A stretch of 64,000 nucleotides of DNA from Hemibagrus wyckioides (GCF_019097595.1 NC_080710.1:10064280-10128279); one strand, 5' to 3'; positions 12,284 to 24,061 are shown, counted from the first letter of the stretch. Program-made: numbers and translations. The notes: a model not told the origin generated them from the letters alone.

Positions 12284-12883
12284 TTCCTGGGCATAAAAGA
12301 AAGACAGAGATTTCTTCTGAGTCTGCTTCTGTGAGGATTGGCGTGCGATGTGATTCCTTCAGCGCACTTTGGGGCCTTATTAAAAGCTGCTAAGAACTGT
12401 GAGACGTCAAGCAATCCTTCATACATCCGTCAAGAACTCTGTCTAGTCATTTTTAAGCTACACTCTTAGAAAAAAACTTGTATTTATCTGCACCTTTCCT
12501 AGTCGTTGGGTTGGTAGCCTTAAGTGTACATCTTTTGTTCAATTGATATGCAGCCTTCACTTGTGGAAATAGTGTACCTTTAAACATGAGTAAGCACATA
12601 AATGGACTGTGTTTTGTTTTTAGGATAAAGCTTTGAAGGTGCACTATTGGCATCCCTGGTAGGAATCTGATGCTGGCCATTTTACTGAACTAAGGTTGGG
12701 TGCCAGGGTCGACGATCACCTTTAAATCCACCTTGCCAACTTTTGGCCAGTTACATTTTAAAATCCACGTTATGAAAAGTATGCCTTCGCTAACAATGGA
12801 AGAAAGTCAGCAAGGTTGTTATGAAAACTGATCCATCAACCAGCAATGCCAATGTTCCTACCACACTTTTCCAGTGAAGAGAC
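12284..12883 (+). other. mdc1 3'UTR and downstream spacer
   Basis: Non-coding sequence after the mdc1 stop. A variant polyadenylation signal ATTAAA lies at 12379-12384, about 100 bases past the stop, and no AATAAA is closer. The rest is unique-looking AT-rich spacer up to the LINE insertion. Confidence 0.5.
12874..12883. repeat. LINE target-site duplication, 3' side
   Basis: GTGAAGAGAC directly abuts the LINE poly(A) tail (poly(T) on this strand). The same ten bases recur at 19412-19421 next to the LINE 5' end. Confidence 0.85.
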
Positions 12884-13016
12884 TTTTTTTTTTTTTTTTT
12901 TAATTCAGTGTGTGAAAAACAAACAATAACAACTGTCAACATTTTCAAGCCATAACAATACAGTCCATAACAATTCAGTCTATCAGTCCTTCAGTCCAAA
13001 GGAAGTGCAAAGTCCT

Positions 13017-16000
13017 TTAGCAAAGCCATCTTTTTATTGCTTTTAAGTTCTTAGAGAGCTCAATAGATTCAAAATACATTTTCAATTCAAGTTTAAATCT
13101 TATAAAAAGAGGTTTGCATTTAGAAAATTTACATTTATGAATATGATATTTAGCAAACAGGAAAATAAGGTTTATGAGATAAGTATCACCCTTTTTTCCA
13201 CTTTCGTGAAAGCCAAAAATTACATTTCTGTAAGTAAACTCAAAATTAGCATTCACATAACATTTGACAAATTCAAGAATGTCACACCAAAATGTAAGAG
13301 CAATTCCAGAACAAATGTAAAGAAGTTTCAGGGATATCTAAACAGAAAGAACAGTTGGTATTAATATCATTCTTAAGTCGTTTAAGAGAGCACTTATCCG
13401 GGTAAATTCTATGAATCAACTTAAAGGCAATTTCTCTCATTTTCTTAGTAATTAAATATTTGTGAGGTAATGACCAAACTTTCTTCCATGGAATATCACT
13501 TACTAAACCATTCCAATACGAGATTACATAAGGCACAGAAATGGACTCCGTCTGAAATAACACTCAAATTTTCTTATTGTTTTTTGACTTGGATGATGAA
13601 AGGCACTGCTGAGATTGGAAAAGAAAGACCTCTAAAAAGCATGACAACTCCATGTGGCACTGCATCAGCAACAATTGCACTCTTTCAGACTAACAGGAAT
13701 TCCACGCTTAACTAAAAACTCAGAGTAATTACAGATCGAACCATTTTGATTGAAAAGTTGAGACACGAAAACAATACCATTTTTAAACCAAATTTCAAAA
13801 AAGATAGATTTGTGTTTATACAGTAGATTCTTATTGTTCCAGATTAGATATGAGTGAGGTGTAAAATTGTGTTTAAAAATGAGGGACCAAGCTAATAACA
13901 TTTGCCTATGAAAAAGAGAGAATTTGACAGGGATTTTCATGATGTTATAGTTACAAATTAATAAAAAAATGTAAACCACCTACTTTGGAAAAAAACAGCA
14001 TTAGGGATCAGATTCCATATAGATGAGGGCATATTGATACAGATTCTTATCCAATTAATTTTAAAGGTGTTGTTTAAAGTGGAGAAATCAAGAAAGTTCA
14101 ACCCGCCTTTCTCAGTGGTGTTCATAAGTACAGACTTTGTAATAAAATGAGTTTTATTCGTCCAAACAAAGTTGAGAAGCATTGTATCAATTTTTTTAAG
14201 AATGGCAGTGTCAACATTCAAAGAGAGAGAGCAGTATATGTTAATCTTGACAAACCTTCAGCTTTGGCTAGTAAGATTCTTCCCTTCAATGAGAGATCAC
14301 GTTGGAGCCACATATTCAGTCTTTTCTGAGTACTTTCAATTAATGGATTAAAATTTAAGGAGCATCTTTCCAAATCATTTTTTGTTATAAGAACACCTAA
14401 ATAAGATTACCTGATCTGTGATTTGAATATTACAAATTTCTGACAAATTACATTCTTTGATGGACATCAATTTGCACTTTGAGAGGTTCAAAAACAGGCC
14501 TGATGCTTTGGAAAATTGCTGAATATACTTTAGTGCTAAAGGAACTTGTTTAGCATCTTGCAAAAAAAAGTGTGGTATCATCAGCCAGTTGACTGATAAG
14601 TATTTGTTTGTCAGCAATAGAAACACCATGAAGACCACTATTAGAAATATAAGAAGCGAATATCTGGGGAAACTAGTAAAAATAAATAAGGGGATAATGG
14701 ACACCCTTGTCTAATACCACGTGACAAGCAAAATCTAGGAGAAGTACCATATTTTAATTTAATTGTGCTACTACAGTTGTGATATAGAGTTCTCACTGCC
14801 TTACAAAAATATTCACCAAAACCAAATTTTTCCACTGATTTAAATATAAATTTATGTTCAACTGAATCAAAGGCTTTATAAAAATCCAGGAAGAAGAATG
14901 AAACTTATGTTCAAGCAAATCATTATAATCTAGTAAGTCTAAAACTAATCTAATATTATTCATTATGTGTCGGTCCCTCATAAATCCAGAGTCTCATCTA
15001 TAACAGTATCCAAACAAACTTTAAGTCTTTTAGCAAATATTATAGCGCAAATTTTATAGTCATTATTAAGGAGTGTGATGGGTCACCAGTTGTCTAAATT
15101 GGTAAGCTCTTTCTTAGGTTTAGGAATTAATGTTATGATACCTTGCATCAGTGTAGGAGGTAAAGCCTCTTTTTCAATACTTTCTCTAAAAACCTGAGTT
15201 AAGAAAGGAGTAAGTTCATCAGCAAATACTTTGTACAGCTCAGTTGTAAGTCCATCACACCCTGGGGATTTATTGTTTTTCAAATTCTTGATTGCTCTTT
15301 GTACTTCCTCAGGAGTAACAATGCTATCACAAAAAAATCTATCCGTTTCAGAAATAACTTTAACATAATTAACTGAGTCTAGAAATGAGGACGTTGTCTG
15401 CTCTGAGTACTTGGAACTATAAAGATTCTTTATAGAAAAAACTGGCACTGTAATTTGCTATTTCCTTTGGATCTTTAACAATTTTCCATCAACACATAGT
15501 TGTTCAATTGTTGAGAGGGCAAAATTACGCTTTTCCAGCTTAAAAAAAAATATGCGGAATTGAGTTCTCCCTCTTCGAGCCATTTTTTCCTGGATCTTAT
15601 ATAAGCGCCCCTAGCTTTAGATATGTATAATTCATCCAATTTCATTTGCAAATCTGCAATTTCAGATTTTTCCTGCAGCGACAAGCAATCAAAATGATTA
15701 AACTGAGATAATTTCATGATTAGGTTGTCTTCAGGAACCCTTCTTTTTCTGGCTAAACGTGTTCCAACTTTTCTTAAATAAACACCTGTCTCAAACTTAA
15801 AAAGGTCCCAAATGATACCAAAAGAATTTTGAATTGTGGCTGCTTTCCAATTAATTCTTTAATTTTATCCTTTACATCTGGTAATTCTAGCAGTGAACTG
15901 TTAAGTTTCCACAAAGAAGCTCTGCATTGGGCTGTTACATAATCTGCCATTAAAGGGGTATTAATGAAGATAGTCTTGTGGTCGGTTAACGGGGTACATT

Positions 16001-16672
16001 GAATGCCGACACTCAGATCAAAATTTGACATACTTTTTGATATGAGCCAATAGTCAATACGAGATTGTCTTGATCCACTTTTATTGGCCCAAGTAAACTC
16101 TAAATTATTAGGGAATCTTTCCCTCCAAATGTCCACCATTTCAAACTTGTCTATTAGGTCTAAAAGTGCAAGGCTAGAACAAACGGTACTTTTTGGAGGA
16201 TATCTGTCCAAAGAATTATTAAATGACACATTAAAGTCTCCTCCTAGAATGAAAAATGCATTAGGAAATTTATTAGACCAATATGTAAACTTCTCATCTA
16301 ATTTGTTAAAAAAAGTTCATTATCCAAAGAATTATTGTACCCATATATATTTCCAAGAATTACAATTTGTGGGTTAAGTGAGATCACTAGTAAATGAAAA
16401 TGACCCAAACTATCTGATTCTGACCCTAATATATCCCCACCAAATTTGTTTCTCAGGATACTTACACCAGCTGAGTGTTCAGTGCCATGTGAACTCCAAA
16501 TATCGTTACCCCACTGAGATTTCCACCATTTGTAATCATCAATAGTCGAATGACATTCCTGAAGAAAACAGAAATCTGATTTGTGTTTTTTTAGCAAACA
16601 AAAAAAGAGCTTTTCGTTTCACACTTCATCCCTGAGGCCCCTGGCATTAAAGGATATTAATGACAATGACAT
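13017..16672 (-). pseudogene. L1-type ORF2 (endonuclease-reverse transcriptase), inactivated
   Basis: In reading order on the minus strand, the start ATG is at 16672 with ISFNARGLRDE, the usual start of the apurinic-type endonuclease. Then come CFLQECHS, RIDYWLISKS and LTDHK (endonuclease), the RT entry SPGCDGLTTELYK and LIPKPKKE near 15100-15290, and GIRQGCPLSPYLF near 14700. A YADD-like site is degraded near 14590. Last is the C-terminal WNC and IHKCKFSKCKP region ending near 13017. The frame is broken by several stops and indels; one stop follows LRDEV, where CGA has apparently become TGA. It would nick target DNA and reverse-transcribe L1 RNA if intact. Confidence 0.9.
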
Positions 16673-16892
16673 GAACTACGAACAATAAAGAAAGGAACAG
16701 AACAAAGTTTAAGTAAATGAGTGAACCAGAAGAGTACACTCGTTCAATCACTATCCTCCAAAAAGAGCAAACAACCACAACAACAGCTCAACCGGGAATA
16801 AGGTGTTCTAATTTAAGTTCAGATAATAACAAAGACTACACTTAAACTTCTGCTTTCAAATAAAGATTTAAAGCCCAAAGAAAAGAGAGAGG

Positions 16893-16975
16893 AGGAAAAA
16901 AAAAATATATATATATGTACACACACACACACACACATACATACATACATACACATATATACATACACATACATA
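16893..16975. repeat. AT/CA microsatellite at the Tc1 insertion site
   Basis: Runs of (TA)n, (CA)n and (CATA)n lie between LINE ORF2 and the Tc1 left end. More (TA)n follows the Tc1 right end at 18224-18234, so the Tc1 landed in, or next to, a TA-rich tract. Confidence 0.8.
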
Positions 16976-18223
16976 CACTATATTGCCAAAAGTATTCGCT
17001 CACCCATCCAAATAATCAGAATCAGGTGTTCCAATCACTTCCATGGCCACAGGTGTATAAAATCAAGCACCTAGGCATGCAGACTGTTTTTACAAACATT
17101 TGTGAAAGAATGGGTCACTCTCAGGAGCTCAGTGAATTCCAGCGTGGAACTGTGATAGGATGCCACCTGTGCAACAAATCCAGTCGTGAAATTTCCTCGC
17201 TCCTAAATATTCCACAGTCAACTGTCAGCTGTATTATAAGAACATGGAAGTGTTTGGGAACGACAGCAACTCAGCCACGAAGTGGTAGGCCACGTAAACT
17301 GACGGAGCGGGGTCAACGGACGCTGAGGTGCATAGTGCGAAGAGGTCGCCAACTTTCTTCAGAGTCAATCGCTACAGACCTCCAAACTTCATGTGGCCTT
17401 CAGATTAGCTCAAGAACAGTGTGCAGAGAGCTTCATGGAATGGGTTTCCATGGCCGAGCAGCTGCATCCAAGCCATACATCACCAAGTGCAATGCAAAGC
17501 GTCGGATGCAGTGGTGTAAAGCACGCCGCCACTGGACTCTAGAGCAGTGGAGACGCATTCTCTGGAGTGACGAATCGCGCTTCTCCATCTGGCAATCTGA
17601 TGGACGAGTCTGGGTTTGGCGATTGCCAGGAGAACGGTACTTGTCTGACTGCATTGTGCCAAGTGTAAAGTTTGGTGGAGGGGGGATTATGGTGTGGGGT
17701 TGTTTTTCAGGAGCTGGGCTTGGCCCCTTAGTTCCAGTGAAAGGAACTCTGAATGCTTCAGCATACCAAGACATTTTGGACAATTCCATGCTCCCAACTT
17801 TGTGGGAACAGTTTGGAGCTGGCCCCTTCCTCTTCCAACATGACTGTGCACCAGTGACCAAAGCAAGGTCCATAAAGACATGGATGACAGAGTCTGGTGT
17901 GGATGAACTTGACTGGCCTGCACAGAGTCCTGACCTCAACCCGATAGAACACCTTTGGGATGAATTAGAGTGGAGACTGAGAGCCAGGCCTTCTCGTCCA
18001 ACATCAGTGTGTGACCTCACAAATGTTCTTCTGGAAGAATGGTCAAAAATTCCCATAAACACACTCCTAAACCTTGTGGACAGCCTTCCCAGAAGAGTTG
18101 AAGCTGTTATAGCTGCAAAGGGCGGACCGACGTCATATTGAACCCTGTGGACTAGGAATGGGATGTCACTTAAGTTCATATGTGAGTCAAGGCAGGTGAG
18201 CGAATACTTTTGGCAATATAGTG
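16976..18223 (+). mobile_element. complete Tc1/mariner transposon inserted in the LINE
   Basis: Perfect 29-bp terminal inverted repeats beginning CACTATATTGCC lie at 16976-17004 and 18195-18223. They are flanked by the TA dinucleotide duplication at 16974-16975 and 18224-18225. The total length of 1248 bp and the single uninterrupted transposase gene are standard for the Tc1 family. It is inserted in the interval between ORF1 and ORF2 of the older minus-strand LINE, in the opposite orientation. Confidence 0.97.
17110..18141 (+). CDS. Tc1-family transposase, intact, DD34E
   Basis: A 343-residue cut-and-paste transposase that binds the terminal repeats and moves the element into TA sites. Visible domains are an N-terminal paired-like helix-turn-helix (residues about 1-50), a GRPRK hook at 59-63, a second HTH to about 120, and an RNase-H-fold catalytic core. 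The core has WSDESRF with D154, the glycine-rich GGGGIMVWG near 189-197, QHDCAPV with D245, and [11 protein letters not shown] with E280. That spacing leaves exactly 34 residues between the second Asp and the Glu. The usual Asn after the second Asp is Cys here (HDC rather than HDN). I chose the ATG at 17110 because [13 protein letters not shown] matches the usual Tc1 start; an in-frame ATG at 17077 is also possible. There are no stops or frameshifts. Confidence 0.96.
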   Translation: MGHSQELSEFQRGTVIGCHLCNKSSREISSLLNIPQSTVSCIIRTWKCLGTTATQPRSGRPRKLTERGQRTLRCIVRRGRQLSSESIATDLQTSCGLQISSRTVCRELHGMGFHGRAAASKPYITKCNAKRRMQWCKARRHWTLEQWRRILWSDESRFSIWQSDGRVWVWRLPGERYLSDCIVPSVKFGGGGIMVWGCFSGAGLGPLVPVKGTLNASAYQDILDNSMLPTLWEQFGAGPFLFQHDCAPVTKARSIKTWMTESGVDELDWPAQSPDLNPIEHLWDELEWRLRARPSRPTSVCDLTNVLLEEWSKIPINTLLNLVDSLPRRVEAVIAAKGGPTSY

Positions 18224-18296
18224 TATATATATATAATCATCAAGCATATCACTTTATACACTTTATATCAAGCTAGTCACTTAGAGGAAACAGCTG

Positions 18297-19171
18297 CTAG
18301 TTGAATAGGTATGGTATGAATAGGAAAGGTACATCTTTAACAGTCACTCTTTTACCCTCAATCACAGCAAATGGACCGTGAAAGCCAGCTCGCTTTCCTT
18401 CCCGTCTCGCCTTCTCCACTGTCGGCCACAGGAGAGACCTTGCATCCTTTTCTTTCTGCGAAAGATCCTCGAAGATCTTGATCTTCTTTTCCCTGAGAGG
18501 GACGGATGTTTGGCATCTTTCCACACTTTGTCCCGCCGGGACCGGGAAGAAAATAGGACAATTATTCGACGAGAGGATTTTTCCGCAGCAGAACGAGGTC
18601 CCAGCCTATGAGCGATGTCAACTCCACGGGGCAGATCTGCAGCGATGCTCGGGGAAACCTGGTTGCAAAGGTCGATGATCTGCTTTACATTCTCTCCTGC
18701 TTTCTCCGGAATACCAGCGACGCGAAGATTCCATCTTCTTTTGTAAGCCTCCAGATCACTGTACTTATCACGAAGTTTGACGTTGTCCTTCCCCAATCTT
18801 ACAATTTTCTTTTCCAGTTCCTCATATTTTTCATTCAGATGCTTCACCTGTTCACCGTGGAATTCGAGGGAGCTGATTAACTGTTTAATAGAGTTTGAGT
18901 TTTCAAGTACCGTCTTTCCAACTCCTTGAATTCGGTGCAAAGTTTCTTCGTGCATGGCCTCCATTCGCTGCATGAATCTCATCAGCATAGCATCACTCAC
19001 TGAAGGACTGTCAGAACTCGGTTTGCTTTTTTTTTTTTTTGCAGGGTTCGGTTCAGGTGAATCGGGTAAAGGTGCGAACTCAGGATGTCCAACAACTGCA
19101 TCCAATTCAGCATTTAGAGTTCTCCTTGCATAGCTGTGCATAGCAAGGAGAGTTTCTTCTTTTTCGTCCAT
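18297..19171 (-). pseudogene. L1-type ORF1 (RNA-binding chaperone), frameshifted
   Basis: The minus-strand start ATG is at 19171 (MDEKEETLLAMHS). A Lys/Pro/Ser-rich N-terminus leads into a coiled coil (HLNEKYEELEKKIVRLGKD) and an RRM-like segment (RRWNLRVAGIPEKAGE). The frame shifts at about 18500-18525. The true C-terminal domain (KKIKIFEDLSQKEKDA through GKRAGFHGPFAVIEGKR) continues in another frame to a TAG at 18297. ORF1 protein coats L1 RNA in the mobile particle. The frameshift means this copy cannot make it complete. Confidence 0.85.
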
Positions 19172-19394
19172 ATTCAACACAGCGACTCGTAGCAAAAGCA
19201 CGTGGAATATTATTGTTAGCGACTAGCTGGCAAAAGCTTCAGAAGTAGAGTTCAATTAACAAAAATACGCAAAGGAAAAAAAGATAATTAAAGGAGGCTA
19301 CTTAATTCATAATATAAACAGTATCTTCCAGTTCTGAACATGAACTGTTTTAGAAAACCCGCGATCTGAGCAGATTTTCCCGTCTTGCTACGAC

Positions 19395-19406
19395 GCCATC
19401 TTGGCC
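19395..19406 (-). promoter_or_regulatory. YY1-like site at the LINE 5' end
   Basis: GCCATCTTGGCC, read on the minus strand as GGCCAAGATGGC, lies within 20 bp of the LINE 5' boundary. Human L1 has the same CAAGATGGC core at its start, where YY1 helps set the transcription start. The match is seen; the function is inferred from the mammalian element. Confidence 0.6.
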
Positions 19407-19411
19407 GCCCC

Positions 19412-19421
19412 GTGAAGAGAC
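19412..19421. repeat. LINE target-site duplication, 5' side
   Basis: GTGAAGAGAC, identical to 12874-12883, directly after the LINE 5' terminus. Confidence 0.85.
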
Positions 19422-19639
19422 ATATTACAAAATTTACAAAAGATTTTACGCATAAAGTCACCATCCCAATCAATACCATCCAATGTGAATAAACTTTTGA
19501 TAGCTACCCAGCATGCTTTGTGTGACATTTCTTTGAGGCAGAAAAACATTTCACCAGAATCAATTTAAACGCTAAATTAATTCGGTGCTGTTTTTTTTTT
19601 TCCATAATTAATAATATAAACGTCAAAAAAAATTTTCCG

Positions 19640-19929
19640 TCAAATTGGTGCTGGGGGGCGGGAAATCCGGGCTCTTCCGACCTTGCGCGAGCTTCTCCGA
19701 GAAGGCGCGACGCGTGCCGAACGTCTCGCCAATGTGAGCGCGCGCTCCCTTCACTCCTCAAGTGGCTTTTCTCGTCGCGGGAGGCGGAGAAAAAAAGAGG
19801 AGGGAAAAAAATCGAAGAAGAAGGAGCGAGAATAAAACGATTAGAGCAGAAAAATTACAGCGTGCTTCACCTATCACGCTCACCGGACACGCACTCTTCA
19901 TTAATGTGGATCTATTTACTGCAGTCACG
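19640..19929 (+). promoter_or_regulatory. CpG-rich promoter-like segment with candidate non-coding first exon
   Basis: This stretch is far richer in CG dinucleotides than its surroundings (GCGCGAGC, GGCGCGACGCG, GAGCGCGCGC, CTCGTCGCGGG). It is followed by a possible exon ending CAGTCACG with the strong donor GTAAGG at 19930. The next convincing plus-strand acceptor with a start codon is the Ig-receptor exon at 27659, so I infer a 5'UTR exon of that gene with a roughly 7.7-kb first intron. A separate non-coding transcript is the alternative. Confidence 0.5.
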
Positions 19930-21505
19930 GTAAGGAGAGGAGGGAAAAAACCGCCTAGGCATGCGGCACGTGAGGGGTTAAATTTTGCAGGGTTTTTTCC
20001 CCTCTTGCACCGTCTGGTAAATTTTAAGGGCGAGAATATGATTATTAGTTATAAGTTAGATGGGGGTTTTGAATTTTATGATTTCCCTTTTTTTGCATGG
20101 AGTGAGGCTGTGCAGATTTGCGCCGGTGCTGAGAGCCGCTTAATAACGCAGAGCATCACGCAAAACGCAGCGTCAGCACCAGCTCACGCCGGTGTGAAGT
20201 GCGGCGTTAATAAAGCGACATTTTTTGTTAAAACGAGTAGTTTTAAATAACACGGATACAGAGGTATAAACAGTGCTTGTACGCTTTGAACAGGATGAAA
20301 GCTTAGAATTAAGTGCAATAAGATAATGTGATTGTAATGTTAATGTGCACTGGTCAATGCCGGTTATTTTCTTCGTGCTATGTGGGCGCGCTCTCATTCA
20401 TTTTCCTCTCACTGTGTCACTGTGTAGAAATGTGTAGGAATGGCAAATATTTCTAGCACAAGGAGGAGAAATTGTTCTGGTTCTGGTGAAAAAGAAACAC
20501 CTCGCCTGCGCAGTGATAGATAGAGAGAGAGAGAGAGAGAGAGACGTGATACAGCACCTGACCGCAGATTAGCTGGAAGATGAGACGATGCCTGTTATAC
20601 TATATTGTATTGTATTATTTTATGTACTGTCTATCACAGTAATGGCGATGTGCTTTGTATTTATATTTCTATTATATCAGAACTGATATCATCAGTGATA
20701 GCCGACATCATGCAGCATTTCAGAGCGCGAGGTTTGCTTGGAACGCTTCGATTCATCAGTACACCCACCTACAGGCCCCACCCATCGGCCCCACCCACCG
20801 GCTTCATTTTCATATTGTGCATAGACTTCTGATAGAACAATATCGCTGTAACGATTAAGAAGACGATAAATCAGGCTGCTCGTGCAACGGTGACGTCAGA
20901 GAGTCAATCACATCTCTGCAGTGACAGGCCGGCTGTCACGTTCAGGAGAGATCGCAGTGCGATTTATATGGAAAAAGTGCATTTATTTTTAATCTCTGCT
21001 TCGAGTTGAATGCTGGCCTGCGGTTCACACTCTTGTGCTTTGTGTTTCAGACATGCTTATAGAGCAGAGCGCACTGTGTGTGTGTGTCCGTCCTTCTGGA
21101 TGGAGGGTGTCACCATGCCTTTAGTATATTATGGGATGTTGAGCGTTACATAAGGAGAAGTCTTATAGGGTGGACAGGTGGAAAAGGAGGTGGGGGGGAT
21201 CATTCAGAAAGGAAGTAGAATTAGACAGAAGGGATCCAGACAATCACATCAGTGTATGTTTGTGGTCCGGAGAGCAAGACGGTATAAGTGCACATGCATG
21301 CTGTGTTTCATGTCTACATACCTGAGTACATTCCAAGAGGATTTGATGTCTGAAAGGCCAAAACAGAATTATATCACTGTATCAGATGGCTTCTAGACTT
21401 CTAGTCTCGCATGCCAACCGCTCTGACTCACTCTTATTTTGTCTTCCTATGGAAACCCACTTTAATGATATTAGGCATAAAGTATGTGTCTGGCTTCTGT
21501 TTTTT

Positions 21506-21509
<4 letters not shown>

Positions 21510-21551
<42 letters not shown>
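21510..21551. repeat. (GT)n microsatellite
   Basis: About 21 near-perfect GT units. Confidence 0.95.
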
Positions 21552-21552
<1 letters not shown>

Positions 21553-21731
21553 CCTGGAAAAGAGTGAAAAAGGAAATGAGAGCGACTCACTCTGCAGCTG
21601 CTACCACGAGCAGGTCTTCATCAGACTGTGGTCAGATGGTGCAATCTGTCACCTTGTACAACCTTATTCTGGGAAATAGCAAATAAGTATTCCCATGTTA
21701 AGCTGCAAATATTCCATGAATAGAAAGAAAG

Positions 21732-21742
21732 TGTGAGTGAGT

Positions 21743-21789
<47 letters not shown>
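21732..21789. repeat. (GA)n microsatellite
   Basis: GTGAGTGAGTGA grades into about 25 GA units, followed by GGGAGGAGAAGG. Confidence 0.95.
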
Positions 21790-21794
<5 letters not shown>

Positions 21795-23444
21795 AGAAGG
21801 AACATATTGGGTTTTATGCTCCTCACATTATTTAACAGCAGCAATGTTTAGATCTGATAAAGACCTAGAAAAAGCTAAAATATCATTGTAGTTAATAACT
21901 ATTAGTTTTTCACTTGGGGAGCATCAAATCCTTCTTATTACAAAACCCTAACAAGCAAGAAATTACACGCAATATAACGCAAAAATTGTGTTGGTTTTTT
22001 TTTTTGCACTCTTCTCTCACATAAGACCCCCTTCTTGCTGTGAGGCAACAGTGCTAACCACTAAGCCACCATGCTGCCCTGCTGTACGACTAGCATATAA
22101 AAAAATACATATAACAATAAAACACAAATTTTATAGGTTATTAACTCTTTTACTACAGTTCAACTAGTTTTTCTTCCACATGGAGTGTATTACAGAACTT
22201 AACACCCAGGTGGAACGTTAACCTACCTTCAAAAATCTGCCAGAATAAAACGTTAAATAAATTCTTCGCCTACACTTCATTGGTCTGGATGAGAGGAGGA
22301 TGAGATGAGATATCCTCCTCTTCATTTTTTCCATTACTCAGTGTCTGGCATAGCGGCTTATTGATAGTAGATAGATCATGATAATAAAGATGATCCAGTC
22401 AAGTTTATTGGCATGAAAACAAACCAAAGTGTATTCATGCAATAAATGAAAGGTAATGAGAAATATATTATGCTGATATGGGCATTTTTACATGACTGAA
22501 TGAATGTTCCTCAACATGCAGAACAGTTCAAGCTCCTGTACATTTTAGGGGTTTGCATATGGTCTTTTTTTTTTTTTTTTTTTTTTCAATTCGCATTTTA
22601 GTTTATATTTCAGTTTAGAGTTCAAACCCTGAGACTGAGAAACTGCTTAAAAATAGTGATTTTTGTGTAGATGTATTTCTCTGATTTTTATGTTTTATTT
22701 TTGTAAGGCCCATTTACAGCAAATCTGTAACCTTCTGGCAGAGGCAACCTGGTGCAGGACTAAAATATCATAGTGCGTAGGGGAATTCATGACAGCCTTC
22801 TATAAAGACTGCTTCTCAAGAGCCCTGAAACAATAGTGGTTGTTTTTCTCCCCAGCCTTAAGTTTGAGATTACTGCAAAAAAAGGCCCAAATCCTATATT
22901 GTGATTGAATTACTTCATAAAGTAAATTAAACACGTTAATAAACCCTTGACGATCAGTTGCAGACATACAGGTTCATAGCATTATGTTACACATTCAGCA
23001 ATATCTCTGAACATTGATTTTTTTGGACTTGGACATTGGACTTAAAAAGGAATTGGAAGATGTAAGATATATATATATATATATATCCGTGAAGTGGAGG
23101 ATCCTCAAGAACATTTTTCAGCACGGACCACACCATAAACCATTTCTCATAAACCTTTCCATGTATGCTTTAATGGTTTTGCCTTATAAATCCCCATCTA
23201 TCAACCCATTTAGCTGCAATGTAATAAAAGCAAGTCTGAGGCAGGCAATACGTCATGTAGCAAAACGGCTTTCCATGTAATGCTTCAGCTGTCAAGCCAC
23301 ACCTGAGTCCTATTTTTGGCACCGAATTCCTGCATTTTTAATCCCTCTCCTCCTTTATCTTTCTTCTTGTCTACTTCGTATTGTTTCTGTACCATTTCAC
23401 CCTGCTCCACAACTCGTTTCTAGCACAGCGGTAATGATTCAATC

Positions 23445-23605
23445 CATCCATTTTCTGTACCGCTTATCCTACAGAGGGAACATGGAGCCTATCCCAGGGG
23501 ACTTGGAGTGCCAACCTATTGCAGAGCACACACACACACATACTCATGCACTACAGACAGTTTAGAGATGCTAAACAGCATGTCTTTGTATTGGAGGAGG
23601 AAACC
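23445..23605 (+). repeat. truncated dispersed repeat (ATCCATTTTCTGTACCGC family)
   Basis: Begins CCATCCATTTTCTGTACCGC and continues through TATCCCAGGGGACTTGGAG to CATGTCTTTGTATTGGAGG. A longer divergent copy occupies 63675-63985, with TTTCCTGTAGCACTTTTCC and the AATGTCTTTGAACTTGGAG block. It is a common type of fish interspersed repeat; I do not assign a family. Confidence 0.6.
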
Positions 23606-23615
23606 CTCTGTGGGA

Positions 23616-23775
23616 TGTAGTGGCTTAGTGGTTAAGGCCTTGGACTACTGTGAGGTTAAATCCCAGGTCCACCAAGCTGCCACTTAAGGCTCTAACTTAA
23701 CCTTAAATTGCTCAGTTGTATAAAAAAAATTAGCTAAATTGTAAGTCGCTCTAGATAAGGGCATCTGCCATGCAC
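23616..23775 (+). mobile_element. tRNA-type SINE
   Basis: Contains TGGCTTAGTGGTTAAGGCC, AAATCCCAGGTCCACCAAG and the body AGTCGCTCTAGATAAGGGC. It matches the copies at 5449-5635 and 52738-52920 (inverted). Confidence 0.7.
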
Positions 23776-24061
23776 GCAGGGTGGTGGAAGGTATCAAACC
23801 CCCAGAGCCAGGCAAATCCACTAAGCGACCATATTGATGATTCTGTATTACTAAAAAGAAGGTTATAAGCTAAAATCCCCTGGTGAGCCACTGATAAACC
23901 ATTGAACAAAAATTATTAACTATTCATTCTTGAGTTTCCACAAAAGCATCATAGCACAAACATAATTGTGCTGCCAAATGCAGTAAATGTAACTGTTCAA
24001 TGCATCACACTGACCACTCTTCCCAGTTCGTAACATTGCAATGCTTTTGAGAAAGTCATCC

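Larger units (their letters stand above)
12884..19411 (-). mobile_element. full-length L1-type LINE, minus strand, interrupted by a Tc1 element
   Basis: The plus strand starts with an 18-nt poly(T) at 12884-12901, the poly(A) tail of a minus-strand element. ORF2 (13017-16672) and ORF1 (18297-19171) follow. The 5' end near 19411 carries GCCATCTTGGCC, as in mammalian L1 5'UTRs. A 10-bp direct repeat GTGAAGAGAC flanks the whole unit at 12874-12883 and 19412-19421, consistent with target-primed insertion of a complete copy. Removing the 1.25-kb Tc1 insertion leaves about 5.3 kb, a normal size for a fish L1/Tx1-like LINE. Both ORFs carry frame breaks, so the copy is not autonomous. Confidence 0.92.

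Noticed and set aside
17433..18179. A 248-residue minus-strand frame
   Set aside because: It is antisense to the intact Tc1 transposase and has no recognisable domain.
19762..20250. A 162-residue plus-strand frame over the CpG-rich segment
   Set aside because: It has no ATG start, is low in recognisable motifs, and runs through a strong GTAAGG donor at 19930. I prefer a non-coding first exon.
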